Assembly (NCBI RefSeq): GCF_036021035.1
Contig: NZ_CP107930.1
Location: 3,844,001 to 3,908,000, forward strand
Direction of reading: 5' to 3'
Origin: Kineococcus sp. NBC_00420
GTDB taxonomy: Bacteria; Actinomycetota; Actinomycetes; Actinomycetales; Kineococcaceae
DNA length: 64,000 bases
Shown here: positions 55,772 to 63,937 of the stretch, piece after piece
How the letters are laid out: each line of letters opens with the position of its first letter
Position numbering within the stretch: the first letter of the stretch is position 1
Notes under the pieces: model-generated
What the model was told of the DNA's origin: nothing
Databases searched by the model: none
What the model saw: only the letters and a program-made list of their open reading frames with translations
Position numbers and translations under genes: made by a program

Positions 55772-56359
55772 ATGTTCAGGGGGGAACCTCGAGGCGTGAC
55801 CACAGACCCCAGAGACGACCTGTTCCGCGCCGCCGACCTCGCCGGCGACCTCCTCGAGACCGTGCGTGGCGAGGACCACCACCTGAGGACGCCCTGCGCC
55901 GAGTGGTCGGTGCTCGACCTCGTGGGCCACCTGGTGGCCGTGACCCGCCGGGTCGCCCACATCGGCCGCGGTGGACTGCCGGGCGACCTGCCGACGATGG
56001 CCTCCGGCGAACCCGCGCAGGGGTGGGGTCCCGCCTACCGGGCGGGGGTCGCGGAGATGCGGACGGTCTGGGCCGACGACGCGCTCCTGGCGAGGACGGT
56101 GACCCACCCCGCCGGGCCGATGCCGGGCGGTGCCGCCGCGACGGTGTACGTCCAGGAGTTCGCGACCCACGCCGGCGACCTGGCCGTCGCGATCGGGCGC
56201 ACCGACCTGCTCGACGAGGAACTGGCGGAGACGGCCCTGGCGGACTCGATGCGCTTCGTGCCCCGCGACCGGACGGGTTTCCCGTTCGGGGACCCCGTCG
56301 AGGTTCCCGCCGACGCCCCGGCCCACGTCCGTCTCGCCGCCTGGCTCGGTCGGGGCTGA
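55772..56359 (+). CDS. TIGR03086/maleylpyruvate isomerase-like (DinB superfamily) protein
   Basis: 195 aa. Four-helix DinB/MDMPI fold: LFRAADLAGDLLETVRGED, LRTPCAEWSVLDLVGHLVAVT (TPC-x-WxVxDL-x-H, metal His), and VQEFATHAGDLAVAIGR (second His). Members bind a metal and often use mycothiol; substrate unknown. AGGAGGTG (55762-55769) supports ATG 55772, although GTG 55796 would give the N-terminus more usual for the family. Divergent from the WYL regulator. Confidence 0.82.
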   Translation: MFRGEPRGVTTDPRDDLFRAADLAGDLLETVRGEDHHLRTPCAEWSVLDLVGHLVAVTRRVAHIGRGGLPGDLPTMASGEPAQGWGPAYRAGVAEMRTVWADDALLARTVTHPAGPMPGGAAATVYVQEFATHAGDLAVAIGRTDLLDEELAETALADSMRFVPRDRTGFPFGDPVEVPADAPAHVRLAAWLGRG

Positions 56360-56361
56360 GG

Positions 56362-57447
56362 TCAGGAGTGGTGGCGGTCGCGGGTGGCCTTGACGAGCTT
56401 CTTCCACTCCTTGCGGCGTTCCGCGGCGAGGCGGTGGTCGGTCCGGGAGGCGAACCACGCCTGCTCCCGTTCCAGCCTGCGGTAGCTGTCGAGTCGCCGC
56501 TGCTCGAACACCCCCGCGTCGATCGCCGACAGCACCGCGCACCCGGGTTCGTTCGTGTGCGAGCAGTCGGAGAACCGGCAGTCCACGGCGACCTCGTCGA
56601 GGTCGGCGAACGTCCGTTCCAGCCCGTCGCCGAGTTCCGCGACGCCGAGGGTGCGCAACCCGGGGGTGTCGACGAGGACAAGGCCCCCCGGCAGCGGGAC
56701 GAGTTCCCGGGTCACCGTCGTGTGCCGTCCCTTGCCGTCCACGGACCGGACGGCCCCCACCGCGAAACGTTCCTCACCGAGCAGGGCGTTGGCCAGGGTC
56801 GACTTCCCCGCGCCGGAGGACCCGAGGAGGACGACGGTTCCCCGGAGGTGGTCGCGCAGGGCCTCGACGCTGGCCGGGTCGATGGAACTCACCGCGACGA
56901 CGTCGGCACCCACGGCGTCGCCGCGGACGGTGGTGAGGGTCTCCGCGAGCTCCCCCTGTTCCAGGAGGTCGGACTTGGTGAGGGCGACGACGGGGCGTGC
57001 CCCGGAGTTCCACGCGAGGGCGAGGAAACGCTCCACCCGACCGAGGGAGAGGCGGGAGTCGGCGCCGATGGCGACCACGACGGTGTCGACGTTCGCGGCG
57101 AGCTGGTGGTCGACCGACCGTCCGGTGACCGAGGCGCGGGCGAGCACGGTGCGCCGCGGGAGGACGCCCAGCACCCGGGGACCCTCCGGGGCGTCCAGCA
57201 CCAACCCCACCCAGTCGCCGGTCGTGGGGGCCGGGACCAGGTGCCCCGGGGGAGTCTCCACCCGTTGCGGGCCGAGCGGGGTCTCCACGTCGCAGGCGCC
57301 GCGGTGCACGCGGACGACACGGGCGGGCAGCAGGTGCTGCCCGTCGTGGGTGGTCACCGCGCGGAAGGAGTTCCACCGGTCGTCCCAGTCCTCGTCCCAG
57401 CCGAGGCGGGCGAGGGGGTCGCCGGGGTTTTCGTCGGGTTCGGGCAC
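56362..57447 (-). CDS. rsgA: Ribosome small-subunit-dependent GTPase RsgA
   Basis: 361 aa circularly permuted GTPase assisting 30S maturation. N-terminal OB-fold, G4 motif TKSD 157-160, P-loop GSSGAGKST 209-217, G3 DTPG ~260-263, and zinc site Cys290, Cys295, His297, Cys303 (CRFSDCSHTNEPGC). C-terminal helix is Lys/Arg-rich for rRNA contact. GTG 57447 lies 6 nt after TAGCCT on its strand. Some ~30 extra N-terminal residues compared with E. coli. Confidence 0.95.
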   Translation of the reverse strand: MPEPDENPGDPLARLGWDEDWDDRWNSFRAVTTHDGQHLLPARVVRVHRGACDVETPLGPQRVETPPGHLVPAPTTGDWVGLVLDAPEGPRVLGVLPRRTVLARASVTGRSVDHQLAANVDTVVVAIGADSRLSLGRVERFLALAWNSGARPVVALTKSDLLEQGELAETLTTVRGDAVGADVVAVSSIDPASVEALRDHLRGTVVLLGSSGAGKSTLANALLGEERFAVGAVRSVDGKGRHTTVTRELVPLPGGLVLVDTPGLRTLGVAELGDGLERTFADLDEVAVDCRFSDCSHTNEPGCAVLSAIDAGVFEQRRLDSYRRLEREQAWFASRTDHRLAAERRKEWKKLVKATRDRHHS

Positions 57448-57453
57448 GCGAGC

Positions 57454-57459
57454 AGGCTA
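57454..57459 (-). promoter_or_regulatory. -10 box TAGCCT for rsgA
   Basis: TAGCCT on the minus strand ends 6 nt before GTG 57447, leaderless spacing. Confidence 0.5.
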
Positions 57460-57503
57460 GGTTCCGCGGCCCGGGGGCGGCGACGGGTTTTCGGAGGGGT
57501 TCC

Positions 57504-58409
57504 TCAGAGGGTGACGACGGCGCGTCCGCGCAACCTCCCGGCCTCGCCGTCGGCGTGCACGGCGGCCAGTTCGGCCAGCGGGCGGCGGGTGGAGACGTCG
57601 ACGGAGAGTTCCCCGGCGTCGACGGCCCGGACGAGTTCGGCCAGCTGGGCGGTGTCGTTGCGGACGTAGAGGATCCGCCAGTGCACGTCGCGGGCCTCGT
57701 CGTCGGTGAGGGGGAGCGGGGGAGCGCTGACGGCCCGCCCGCCGTCACGGACGAGGTCGGTCAGTCGGCTGAGTTCCGCGGGGTCGCCGGAGACGTTGTT
57801 GAACACCAGGTCGACGGGTCCGGTGAGGCCGTCGGCGAGGGAGGTGGTCGTGTAGTCGATGACCTCGTCCGCACCGGCGGCGAGCACGGCGGCCCGGCTG
57901 CGGGGGCTCGCGGTGGCGATCACGTACGCCTCGGCCCGCTTCGCGAGCTGGACCGCGAACCCGCCGACCCCACCGCCGGCCCCGTTGACCAGCACCCGCT
58001 GCCCGGCCTGGAGCCCGCCGTGGTCGAACAGGCCCTGGAACGCGGTGAGCCCGGCGACGGGCAGGGCGGCGGCGTCGGTCAGCGGGATCGAGCGCGGTGC
58101 CGCGACCAGCAGGTCCTCGGGGACGGCCGCGAACTCCGCCGCGCCGCCGCCGACGGGGACGCCGAGGAAGGCGATGACGTCCTGGCCGGTGTCCTCGACG
58201 GTGCCGGCGAGGTCGAGCCCCGGGGTGTACGGCAGGTCCACGGGGATCAGCTCGGTCATGTACCCGGCGCGGATGGCGCCGTCGACGGCGTTGAACGTGG
58301 TGGCGGCGATCCGGACGAGGACCTCACCGTCGGCGGGGACGGGGAGGTCGACCTCCTCGACCCGCAGGGTGTCGGCGGTTCCGTACCGGGTGATGCGAAC
58401 GGCGCGCAT
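57504..58409 (-). CDS. Zinc-less NADPH:quinone reductase-like protein
   Basis: 301 aa MDR superfamily. MRAVRITRYGTADTLRVEEV start, YTPGLDLAGTVEDTG, NAD(P)-binding NGAGGGVGGFAVQLAKR, and terminal GRLRGRAVVTL. No zinc ligands. A GGAGGAGAG ribosome site precedes ATG 58409. Divergent from the MarR gene; two copies of a TTCGAATTCG site lie in the 88-bp gap, so it is very likely MarR-regulated. Related to, but clearly distinct from, the oxidoreductase at 30310. Confidence 0.9.
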   Translation of the reverse strand: MRAVRITRYGTADTLRVEEVDLPVPADGEVLVRIAATTFNAVDGAIRAGYMTELIPVDLPYTPGLDLAGTVEDTGQDVIAFLGVPVGGGAAEFAAVPEDLLVAAPRSIPLTDAAALPVAGLTAFQGLFDHGGLQAGQRVLVNGAGGGVGGFAVQLAKRAEAYVIATASPRSRAAVLAAGADEVIDYTTTSLADGLTGPVDLVFNNVSGDPAELSRLTDLVRDGGRAVSAPPLPLTDDEARDVHWRILYVRNDTAQLAELVRAVDAGELSVDVSTRRPLAELAAVHADGEAGRLRGRAVVTL

Positions 58410-58431
58410 GAGCTCTCCTCCATCGGCAGGT

Positions 58432-58491
58432 GCTCCGAATTCGAAGCACCTGTCGAGAGTACGACTGCTTCGAATTCGACGCAAGTACCCT
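58432..58491. promoter_or_regulatory. Divergent control region with paired TTCGAATTCG operators
   Basis: TGCTTCGAATTCGACGC (58466-58482) and, inverted, TGCTTCGAATTCGGAGC (58448 to 58432) share 15 of 17 bases and flank the centre symmetrically. The MarR -10 TACCCT (58486-58491) is 6 nt before GTG 58498 and 3 nt past the right site. Two palindromic sites on one face would let a MarR dimer pair repress both genes. Confidence 0.7.
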
Positions 58492-58497
58492 GAGGGG

Positions 58498-58986
58498 GTG
58501 GACCGCGGACTGAGTGAGCAGCAACTGGCGACCTACTTCGCCCTGACCGAGGTCGGGAACCTGCTCGAGCAGGCCGTCACGGCTCAGCTCCGCGCCGACG
58601 GGGACCTCAGCCCCGTCCAGTTCCAGATCCTCGCGACCCTCGGCACCAGTCCGTCGACGGATCACCGCATGACCGACCTCGCCGACCGGATCGTCTACAG
58701 CCGCAGCGGGTTCACCTACCAGGCCGGGCAGCTCGAGAAGCGCGGTCTCATCGAGCGGAAACCCTCGCCGCACGACGAGCGCAGCACCGTCGTCACCCTC
58801 ACCGCCGCCGGGCGCGACGTGCTCGCGACGGTCATGCCCGGCCACGTCGACGTCGTGCGCGGCCTCCTCTTCGAGGACGTCCCGCAGCGCGACCTCGACG
58901 CCCTCCAGCGCGTCCTCGGCCCCGTCCGGGACCGGCTGCGGCAGGCTCCGCCGCGCTCGGCCCGGTCCCGTCGCGCGCGGGGGTGA
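58498..58986 (+). CDS. MarR-family transcriptional regulator
   Basis: 162 aa. Winged helix at ~40-105: LSPVQFQILATLGTSPSTDH, MTDLADRIVYSRSGFTYQAGQLEKRGLIER, wing PSPHDERSTVVTLTAAGR (D-x-R). Basic C-terminus (RSARSRRARG). GTG 58498 fixed by the TACCCT box. Adjacent operator pair and the divergent quinone reductase make a redox or electrophile response plausible (inference). Confidence 0.93.
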   Translation: MDRGLSEQQLATYFALTEVGNLLEQAVTAQLRADGDLSPVQFQILATLGTSPSTDHRMTDLADRIVYSRSGFTYQAGQLEKRGLIERKPSPHDERSTVVTLTAAGRDVLATVMPGHVDVVRGLLFEDVPQRDLDALQRVLGPVRDRLRQAPPRSARSRRARG

Positions 58987-58995
58987 CCGCCGGGG

Positions 58996-59526
58996 TCAGC
59001 GGGGACCCGGTCCGCCCATCGGTCCGCCCAGCGTGGTGCCGACCGCAGTGACGACGGGGTCGAGCACGTGCCGGCCCACCTGCTCGAGCGACTGACGCAG
59101 ACCGTCACCGGGCGTCCCGGAACCGGGCGCCAGCGGGAGGAGCGGGAGGAGCACGGCGCAGAGCAAGACAGCCAGCCCGCCACGCACCACGGCCCCGGCC
59201 ACCCGGTCCAGGACCCTCAGGTGCACCGCGCCCAGGGCCCGCGCCAGTCCGGTACCCACGGCGGCGCCCAGCGACGCCCCGACGACGGCCAGCACGAGCA
59301 CCGTGCCGATCGAGAGGATCACGGCGTCCCCGCCGGTCTGCGGCCAGCGCGCCTGGATCCGGGCGGCCACCTCGACGCCGGTGACGGCGCCGACCGCCAC
59401 GCCGAGCAGGGCGAGGACCGGGCGGGAGGCACCCCGGCGCCACCCCGACCGGGCGGCGAGCACGACGAGGAGCACCGCGAGGAGGACGGGGAGGAGGGGC
59501 ACGAGGCGTTCGGGGGTGAGGTCCAC
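58996..59526 (-). CDS. CvpA-family membrane protein
   Basis: 176 aa, four helices: LLPVLLAVLLVVLAARSGWRRG, LLGVAVGAVTGVEVAARI, ILSIGTVLVLAVVGASLGAAVGTGLA, VVRGGLAVLLCAVLLPLLPL. RGxxR...G between helix 1 and 2 and the Gly-rich helix 3 fit CvpA (colicin V production-like). Lacks the serine-protease domain found fused in MarP. C-terminal soluble tail of ~45 residues. GTG 59526 lies 6 nt after TACCGT. Confidence 0.72.
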   Translation of the reverse strand: MDLTPERLVPLLPVLLAVLLVVLAARSGWRRGASRPVLALLGVAVGAVTGVEVAARIQARWPQTGGDAVILSIGTVLVLAVVGASLGAAVGTGLARALGAVHLRVLDRVAGAVVRGGLAVLLCAVLLPLLPLAPGSGTPGDGLRQSLEQVGRHVLDPVVTAVGTTLGGPMGGPGPR

Positions 59527-59532
59527 GTGCCG

Positions 59533-59538
59533 ACGGTA
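59533..59538 (-). promoter_or_regulatory. -10 box TACCGT for the CvpA-like gene
   Basis: TACCGT on the minus strand ends 6 nt before GTG 59526. The same bases lie in a short inverted repeat GTGCCG/CGGTAGGCAC. Confidence 0.5.
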
Positions 59539-59595
59539 GGCACGGGAGGTCGCCGTCGTCGCCCTTCCGCCGGGAACTTCAGGGTCCGCTCAGGG

Positions 59596-60225
59596 TCACA
59601 CCGGAACGGTGGCCCCCGAGAAGAGGGCCGCGACGAGGTCCAGGTCGGCCAGGTCGGCCAGCGCCGCCGGGGACAGCGGCGGCAGGACCCGGGTCCCGGC
59701 CTCGGCGCAGGCCAGGCGCAGGTCAGCGTCGTAGTCGGCCGCCGCCGCCCGGGCGTCCAGCAGCGTCACCGTCGTCGCCAGCCTGCGCACCGTGTCGGGG
59801 TCCCGGGCGACGAGGGTCACCGCGCTCGGCGGGAACTCGGCCGCGACCACGTCGACCAGCGCCCGGACGGCCGCCGACTCGTGCGCGACGACGCAGCGGG
59901 CGCCCGCCGCCAGGGCCGAGCAGATCGCGCGGGCGGCGCCGAGGAACTCCGCCGGCGCCAGGATCGCCACCGGAGGTGGCCGGCGGTCGATGGCCACGGG
60001 CAGCACCAGGTCGAGCTTGTCGGCCCACCCGGCCCAGCGCACGATCGTGTCCACGCAGCCGTCGACCTGGGTGACCGCCTCGGAGATCCCGCACCGGTGG
60101 GCCCGCCGGACCTGCCCGACGAACCTGTTCCGCCCGGTCTCGACCTCGGCCGCGGCGCCCAGCAGGGCGCGTCCGCGGCGAGCGGCGCTGTGGGAGGGAT
60201 CAGGACTGAACGGCGCTTCACCCAC
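59596..60225 (-). CDS. Truncated aldehyde dehydrogenase-like protein, no catalytic half
   Basis: 209 aa. ETGRNRFVGQVRRAH, then VDTIVRWAGWADKLDLVLPVA and VAILAPAEFLGAARAICSALAAGARCVV match the N-terminal, cofactor-binding half of the shorter aldehyde dehydrogenase that follows deoC and a full-length one in many actinobacteria. The catalytic Cys domain is absent and the usual ELGG glutamate is not found. GTG 60225 overlaps the upstream stop by 8 bp. Probably a partner or scaffold of the upstream protein rather than an enzyme by itself. Confidence 0.65.
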   Translation of the reverse strand: MGEAPFSPDPSHSAARRGRALLGAAAEVETGRNRFVGQVRRAHRCGISEAVTQVDGCVDTIVRWAGWADKLDLVLPVAIDRRPPPVAILAPAEFLGAARAICSALAAGARCVVAHESAAVRALVDVVAAEFPPSAVTLVARDPDTVRRLATTVTLLDARAAAADYDADLRLACAEAGTRVLPPLSPAALADLADLDLVAALFSGATVPV

Positions 60226-61585
60226 GGCAGGCCCGGAGGAGGTCCAGCGCGTCCCGGCGCGGGTCCGGCGGTGCCGGGACGTCCGTGCCCAGGGAGCCGC
60301 CCCACACGGTGACGGATCCGGCCCCTCCGAGGTGGGGCAGCACGTCGGCCGGCGAGCGGATGGTCCGTACCCCCAGGACGGGTCCCGGCGGTGGCCACGC
60401 GCTGTGCCGTCCGAGCGTGACGACCCCCGGCGGCGTCCACCAGCCGGCCTCGGGCAGCCCGGACGGCAGGGCGCTGTCCAGGGCCTCGTGACCGGCACGG
60501 GCCAGGTGCGGGCTCGGGACGGGGCCGATCGCCGTCGCCCGGTCCAGCGGGTGCCCGGTGCGCAGCCGCGCGACGACGGGCGCCACCCGGGCCACCAGCG
60601 CGTCGGCCACGGTGCGGGCCACGACCACCCGCGACCCGCCGGGCCGTTCGTGGGCGCCGCCGACGGCCGCGGCGACGAGCGCGGCCATCACCTCCTCCAG
60701 GTCCGCCTCCGGCAGGACGACGTCGACGTGCGGCGCGTCGAGGCGTTGCAGCAGAGGCGTTCCGGCGTGGGCGAGGGCGATGCCCACGCTGCGCAGGTCG
60801 TCGAGGGAGCCGTCGGCGCGGACCGCCACGAGGTCCTCGTGCGCCCACAACCGGGCGTCGGTGGCCTGGTCCGCCCCGGGCGCGACCCGGACCAGACCGT
60901 GCGGGACACCCGCCTCCTCCACGAGGCGGACGAGCTGCCGGGCGCTCGCCGCCGCGGCCGGCCGGGCCCGCAGGACGACACCGCAGCCGGTCGCCAGCCC
61001 CGCCACGATCGCGGTCAGGGCGTCGGCGGTGCTGGTCCGCCAGGTCGTCAGCACCCCGACGACACCCCCGCCGGGACGGTGGGCGGCGCCGACGGCCTCC
61101 AGCTTGTCCGCCCAGCCGGCGGCGGAGAAGGCGGCGGCGTGCGCGGCCGGGGCGTCGAGGGTGTACCCGGCCGCGACGGGCCGCCCCGTGGTGAGGGCCG
61201 CGGTCACGGCGAGCGCGCGGACGTGGTCGGCGAGGACGTCGGCGATGGCGAAGAGGAAGCGCGCCCGGTCCTCCGCCGACAACCAGGCCCAGTCGCTGCG
61301 GCTGGTCGCGGCCGTGTCGGAGACGATGCGCTGCACCAGGTCCGGTGGGGTGTCCTCGACCGAGAGCAGGCGTTCCCCGGTGGTCGGGGCGAGCACCTCG
61401 AGCAGGGGACCGGTGCCGGAACCCCCGGCGGGGCCGTCGGCGACGACGAGGTCGGGGACGACGTCGGGCAGGTCGGTCGACGGCTCGCCGGACCGCGGGG
61501 TGGAGGGGCCGGTGGTGGACACCCGCAACGGGGACTCCCGCGGGGCACCCAGTCCCACGACAGCTTCCGGTAGCGAAGTGCTCAC
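60218..61585 (-). CDS. Divergent aldehyde dehydrogenase-like protein lacking catalytic residues
   Basis: 455 aa. ALDH fold recognisable by FSAAGWADKLEAV, VVGVLTTWRTSTADALTAIVAGLATGCGVVLRARP cut: key GCGVVLRARP in place of GNTVVLKPS, and DVVLPEADLEEVMAALV in place of NIVFxDADLD. The catalytic Cys motif (GQxC) reads HERPGGSRVVV, without Cys, and LELGG reads QRLDAPH, without Glu. C-terminal ~120 residues retain ALDH length. GTG 61585 is 8 nt after TAGACT. Coupled to the truncated partner downstream. Confidence 0.72.
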   Translation of the reverse strand: MSTSLPEAVVGLGAPRESPLRVSTTGPSTPRSGEPSTDLPDVVPDLVVADGPAGGSGTGPLLEVLAPTTGERLLSVEDTPPDLVQRIVSDTAATSRSDWAWLSAEDRARFLFAIADVLADHVRALAVTAALTTGRPVAAGYTLDAPAAHAAAFSAAGWADKLEAVGAAHRPGGGVVGVLTTWRTSTADALTAIVAGLATGCGVVLRARPAAAASARQLVRLVEEAGVPHGLVRVAPGADQATDARLWAHEDLVAVRADGSLDDLRSVGIALAHAGTPLLQRLDAPHVDVVLPEADLEEVMAALVAAAVGGAHERPGGSRVVVARTVADALVARVAPVVARLRTGHPLDRATAIGPVPSPHLARAGHEALDSALPSGLPEAGWWTPPGVVTLGRHSAWPPPGPVLGVRTIRSPADVLPHLGGAGSVTVWGGSLGTDVPAPPDPRRDALDLLRACRG

Positions 61586-61593
61586 GATCAGTG

Positions 61594-61599
61594 AGTCTA
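61594..61599 (-). promoter_or_regulatory. -10 box TAGACT for the ALDH-like pair
   Basis: TAGACT on the minus strand ends 8 nt before GTG 61585. GTGAG/CTCAC-type short repeats surround it but no clear operator is seen. Confidence 0.4.
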
Positions 61600-61652
61600 C
61601 TGAGGTTCCTGTGCCGGGAGAGGGTCGTTCGAGCACTCCGTCCCCCGACTGG

Positions 61653-61658
61653 CAGGCT
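61653..61658 (+). promoter_or_regulatory. -10 box CAGGCT for the PHP gene
   Basis: CAGGCT ends 7 nt before GTG 61666. Weak first base. Confidence 0.35.
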
Positions 61659-61665
61659 GGGGCCC

Positions 61666-63219
61666 GTGCTCTCCGACGAACCGCACTCCCACGCGCCGTC
61701 CCCGCTGCCGCCCGATCCGGTCAGTTCCGACGGCGACGACCGGGACTTCGCCTGGTACGCCGGAGACCACCACATCCACACCACCTTCTCCCGCGACGCC
61801 ATGTACTCCGTGGACGACCAGGTCCGCCGGGCGCACGAGTGCGGGCTGGACTGGATGGTCATCACCGACCACGGCGGCCCCGACCACGCCAAGCAGTCCG
61901 TCGCGCTGCAGACCCCGCTGATCGCGCAGGCCCGCCGGCGCCACCCCGTCCTGGTCTTCCAGGGCATGGAGTGGAACATCCCGGGCGCCGAGCACGCGAC
62001 GTTCATCGCCCCTGAGCACGTGGACACCCCCGACCTGCTGCAGCGCTTCGAACGCGCCTTCGACGGCGACGTCCTCGGGGCGCGGCAGAACCCCGGCGGG
62101 CCGCGGCTGATCGAGGACTCCGTCCACCCCGGCCCGGAGGCGGAACAGGTCGGTCTCGACGCCCTCGCCTGGCTGGTCGAGGAACTGCGGACCGGGACCG
62201 TCGGCGAGGCCCTCGTGCTCTCGAACCATCCCATGCGGACCGGTCGGGTCACCCCGTCGAAGGTGCGCGGCTGGCGCGACGCGGCGCCCGGGGTGTTCAT
62301 CGGCTGGGAGGGCGCACCCGGTCACCAGGCCGCGGCGCTGCCCGCCCCGCTCGGACGCGGGCGGGGACGCGGTCAGTACGACGAACGTCCCGGGAAGTGG
62401 TCCTTCCCCGGCTACGACCTCGACCAGTACCGGACGTGGGGCGGGTTCGACGCCGCGACCGCCCGGATGGGCGGGTTGTGGGACTCGCTGCTGGCCGAGG
62501 GGTTGCCGTGGTGGATCACCGCGAACTCCGACAACCACTTCGACATCGGCGACACCGTCCGGGTCGGGAACCTCTCGCACGAGCACTACCGCGAACACGG
62601 TTCTCGCGGGGAACCCGTCGAGACCGGGGTCGTGCAGCACGGTTACGTCGACTTCGCGCCGGGTTTCTACTCCCGGACCTGCGTGGGTTCCGCCTCCCGG
62701 GACTACCGGTCGGTGATGGCCGCACTGCGGTCCGGGCGGGTCTTCGTCGTGCACGGCGGGTTGGTGAAGGCCGTCGAGGGACGGGTGCGCACCGGCCCCG
62801 GGCCGGGGGTCACGTTCGGGGCGCGGACGACGGTCGAACGCGGCGGGGACGTCGAGGTGGAACTGGTCGTCGACCCCGCGACCGAGGCGAACGGCAGCGG
62901 CGCGGTACCGCGCTCGGCCCGTTGGGACGTCATCGTGGGAACCGTCACCGGACGGGTGGCCGACGTCGACCGCGACCTGTTCGCGGCCCCGGGAACCCGG
63001 GTGGTCGAGAGTTTCGAGGTCCCCGCCTCGGCGACCGGGCGCCAGGTGTTCCGCACCGTCCTGCGCGGTGTCGCCGACCCGCTCTACGTCCGGTTCCGCG
63101 GCAGCGACGGGAACCACGCGCAGGACGACGGTCACCCGCGGGTGGACCGCATCGGGGACTCCGACCCGTGGGACGACCTGTGGTGCTACACGAACCCGGT
63201 GTTCGTCGACGTGCGCTGA
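61666..63219 (+). CDS. PHP-domain metal-dependent phosphoesterase
   Basis: 517 aa. PHP motifs: YAGDHHIHTTFSRDAMYS (His-x-His), WMVITDHGG (Asp-His), QGMEWNIPG (Glu), later LVLSNHPM and ITANSDNHF (Asp/His). Polymerase-and-histidinol-phosphatase fold, which hydrolyses phosphoesters with two or three metal ions. The last ~150 residues (VEVELVVDP, then FRTVLRGVADPLYVRFRG) form a separate beta-rich domain. Longer than stand-alone PHP hydrolases (~280). GTG 61666 follows the CAGGCT box. Substrate unknown. Confidence 0.88.
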   Translation: MLSDEPHSHAPSPLPPDPVSSDGDDRDFAWYAGDHHIHTTFSRDAMYSVDDQVRRAHECGLDWMVITDHGGPDHAKQSVALQTPLIAQARRRHPVLVFQGMEWNIPGAEHATFIAPEHVDTPDLLQRFERAFDGDVLGARQNPGGPRLIEDSVHPGPEAEQVGLDALAWLVEELRTGTVGEALVLSNHPMRTGRVTPSKVRGWRDAAPGVFIGWEGAPGHQAAALPAPLGRGRGRGQYDERPGKWSFPGYDLDQYRTWGGFDAATARMGGLWDSLLAEGLPWWITANSDNHFDIGDTVRVGNLSHEHYREHGSRGEPVETGVVQHGYVDFAPGFYSRTCVGSASRDYRSVMAALRSGRVFVVHGGLVKAVEGRVRTGPGPGVTFGARTTVERGGDVEVELVVDPATEANGSGAVPRSARWDVIVGTVTGRVADVDRDLFAAPGTRVVESFEVPASATGRQVFRTVLRGVADPLYVRFRGSDGNHAQDDGHPRVDRIGDSDPWDDLWCYTNPVFVDVR

Positions 63220-63220
63220 C

Positions 63221-63937
63221 TCACCAGGGGACCTCGCCCTCGTCGTCGAAGAAACCACCGCTCGGGCCGCCGTCGGGCAGGGTCGCGAGCCGGACCGGGG
63301 TGGCGGCCCCCTCGGCCGGGCTGCGGCCGTGGAAACCCGTGAAGTCGGTCGCGACCAGCCCCGGGCAGGCGACGTTGACCAGGATCCCGGTGCCCTCCAG
63401 TTGCCGGGCGTACTGCACGGTGATCGCGTTCAGGAAGCTCTTCGACGGCGCGTAGGCGGCCATCACCGGTCCGGTCCGACGCGTCAGCGAACCCATGCTG
63501 CTGGAGGTGTTCACGATCCGGGGGGACGGGGCCCGGCGCAGCAGGGGCAGCAGGGCGTTCGTCACCCGGACGGTGCCGTAGACGTTCACGTCGACCACGG
63601 CCCGGACGGCGTCGAGGTCGAGCGTCGTCGGGTCCTGGGTCCAGTCGGGGGCGTACGGACCGGAGATCCCGGAGTTGTTCACGAGGACGTCGAGGCGGCC
63701 CTCCTGCCGTTGCAGGAGGTCCGCCGCCGCGGCGACGCTCGCGTCGTCGGTGACGTCCAGGGGAACGCCGAACGCGTCCACGCCGTCGGCCCGGAGCTTC
63801 GCCACGGCCGGCCCGAGGCGTTCCGGGTCCCGGGCCCCGACGCCCACCCGGAAGCCGAGGGTGCCCAGCCCTGCCGCGATCTCGTAGCCGATGCCCTTGT
63901 TCGCGCCGGTGACCAGCGCGGTCCTCTTCTCACTCAT
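63221..63937 (-). CDS. Short-chain dehydrogenase/reductase
   Basis: 238 aa classical SDR, carbonyl-reductase-like. Cofactor motif TGANKGIG (near residue 10), NNSG in place of the usual NNAG, catalytic Ser in NTSSSMGS and Tyr-x3-Lys in YAPSKSFLN, then CPGLVATDF. ATG 63937 gives the standard N-terminus. The stop is 1 nt from the PHP stop, tail to tail. The 63-bp piece to the window edge is its promoter side, with no box I can defend. Confidence 0.92.
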   Translation of the reverse strand: MSEKRTALVTGANKGIGYEIAAGLGTLGFRVGVGARDPERLGPAVAKLRADGVDAFGVPLDVTDDASVAAAADLLQRQEGRLDVLVNNSGISGPYAPDWTQDPTTLDLDAVRAVVDVNVYGTVRVTNALLPLLRRAPSPRIVNTSSSMGSLTRRTGPVMAAYAPSKSFLNAITVQYARQLEGTGILVNVACPGLVATDFTGFHGRSPAEGAATPVRLATLPDGGPSGGFFDDEGEVPW

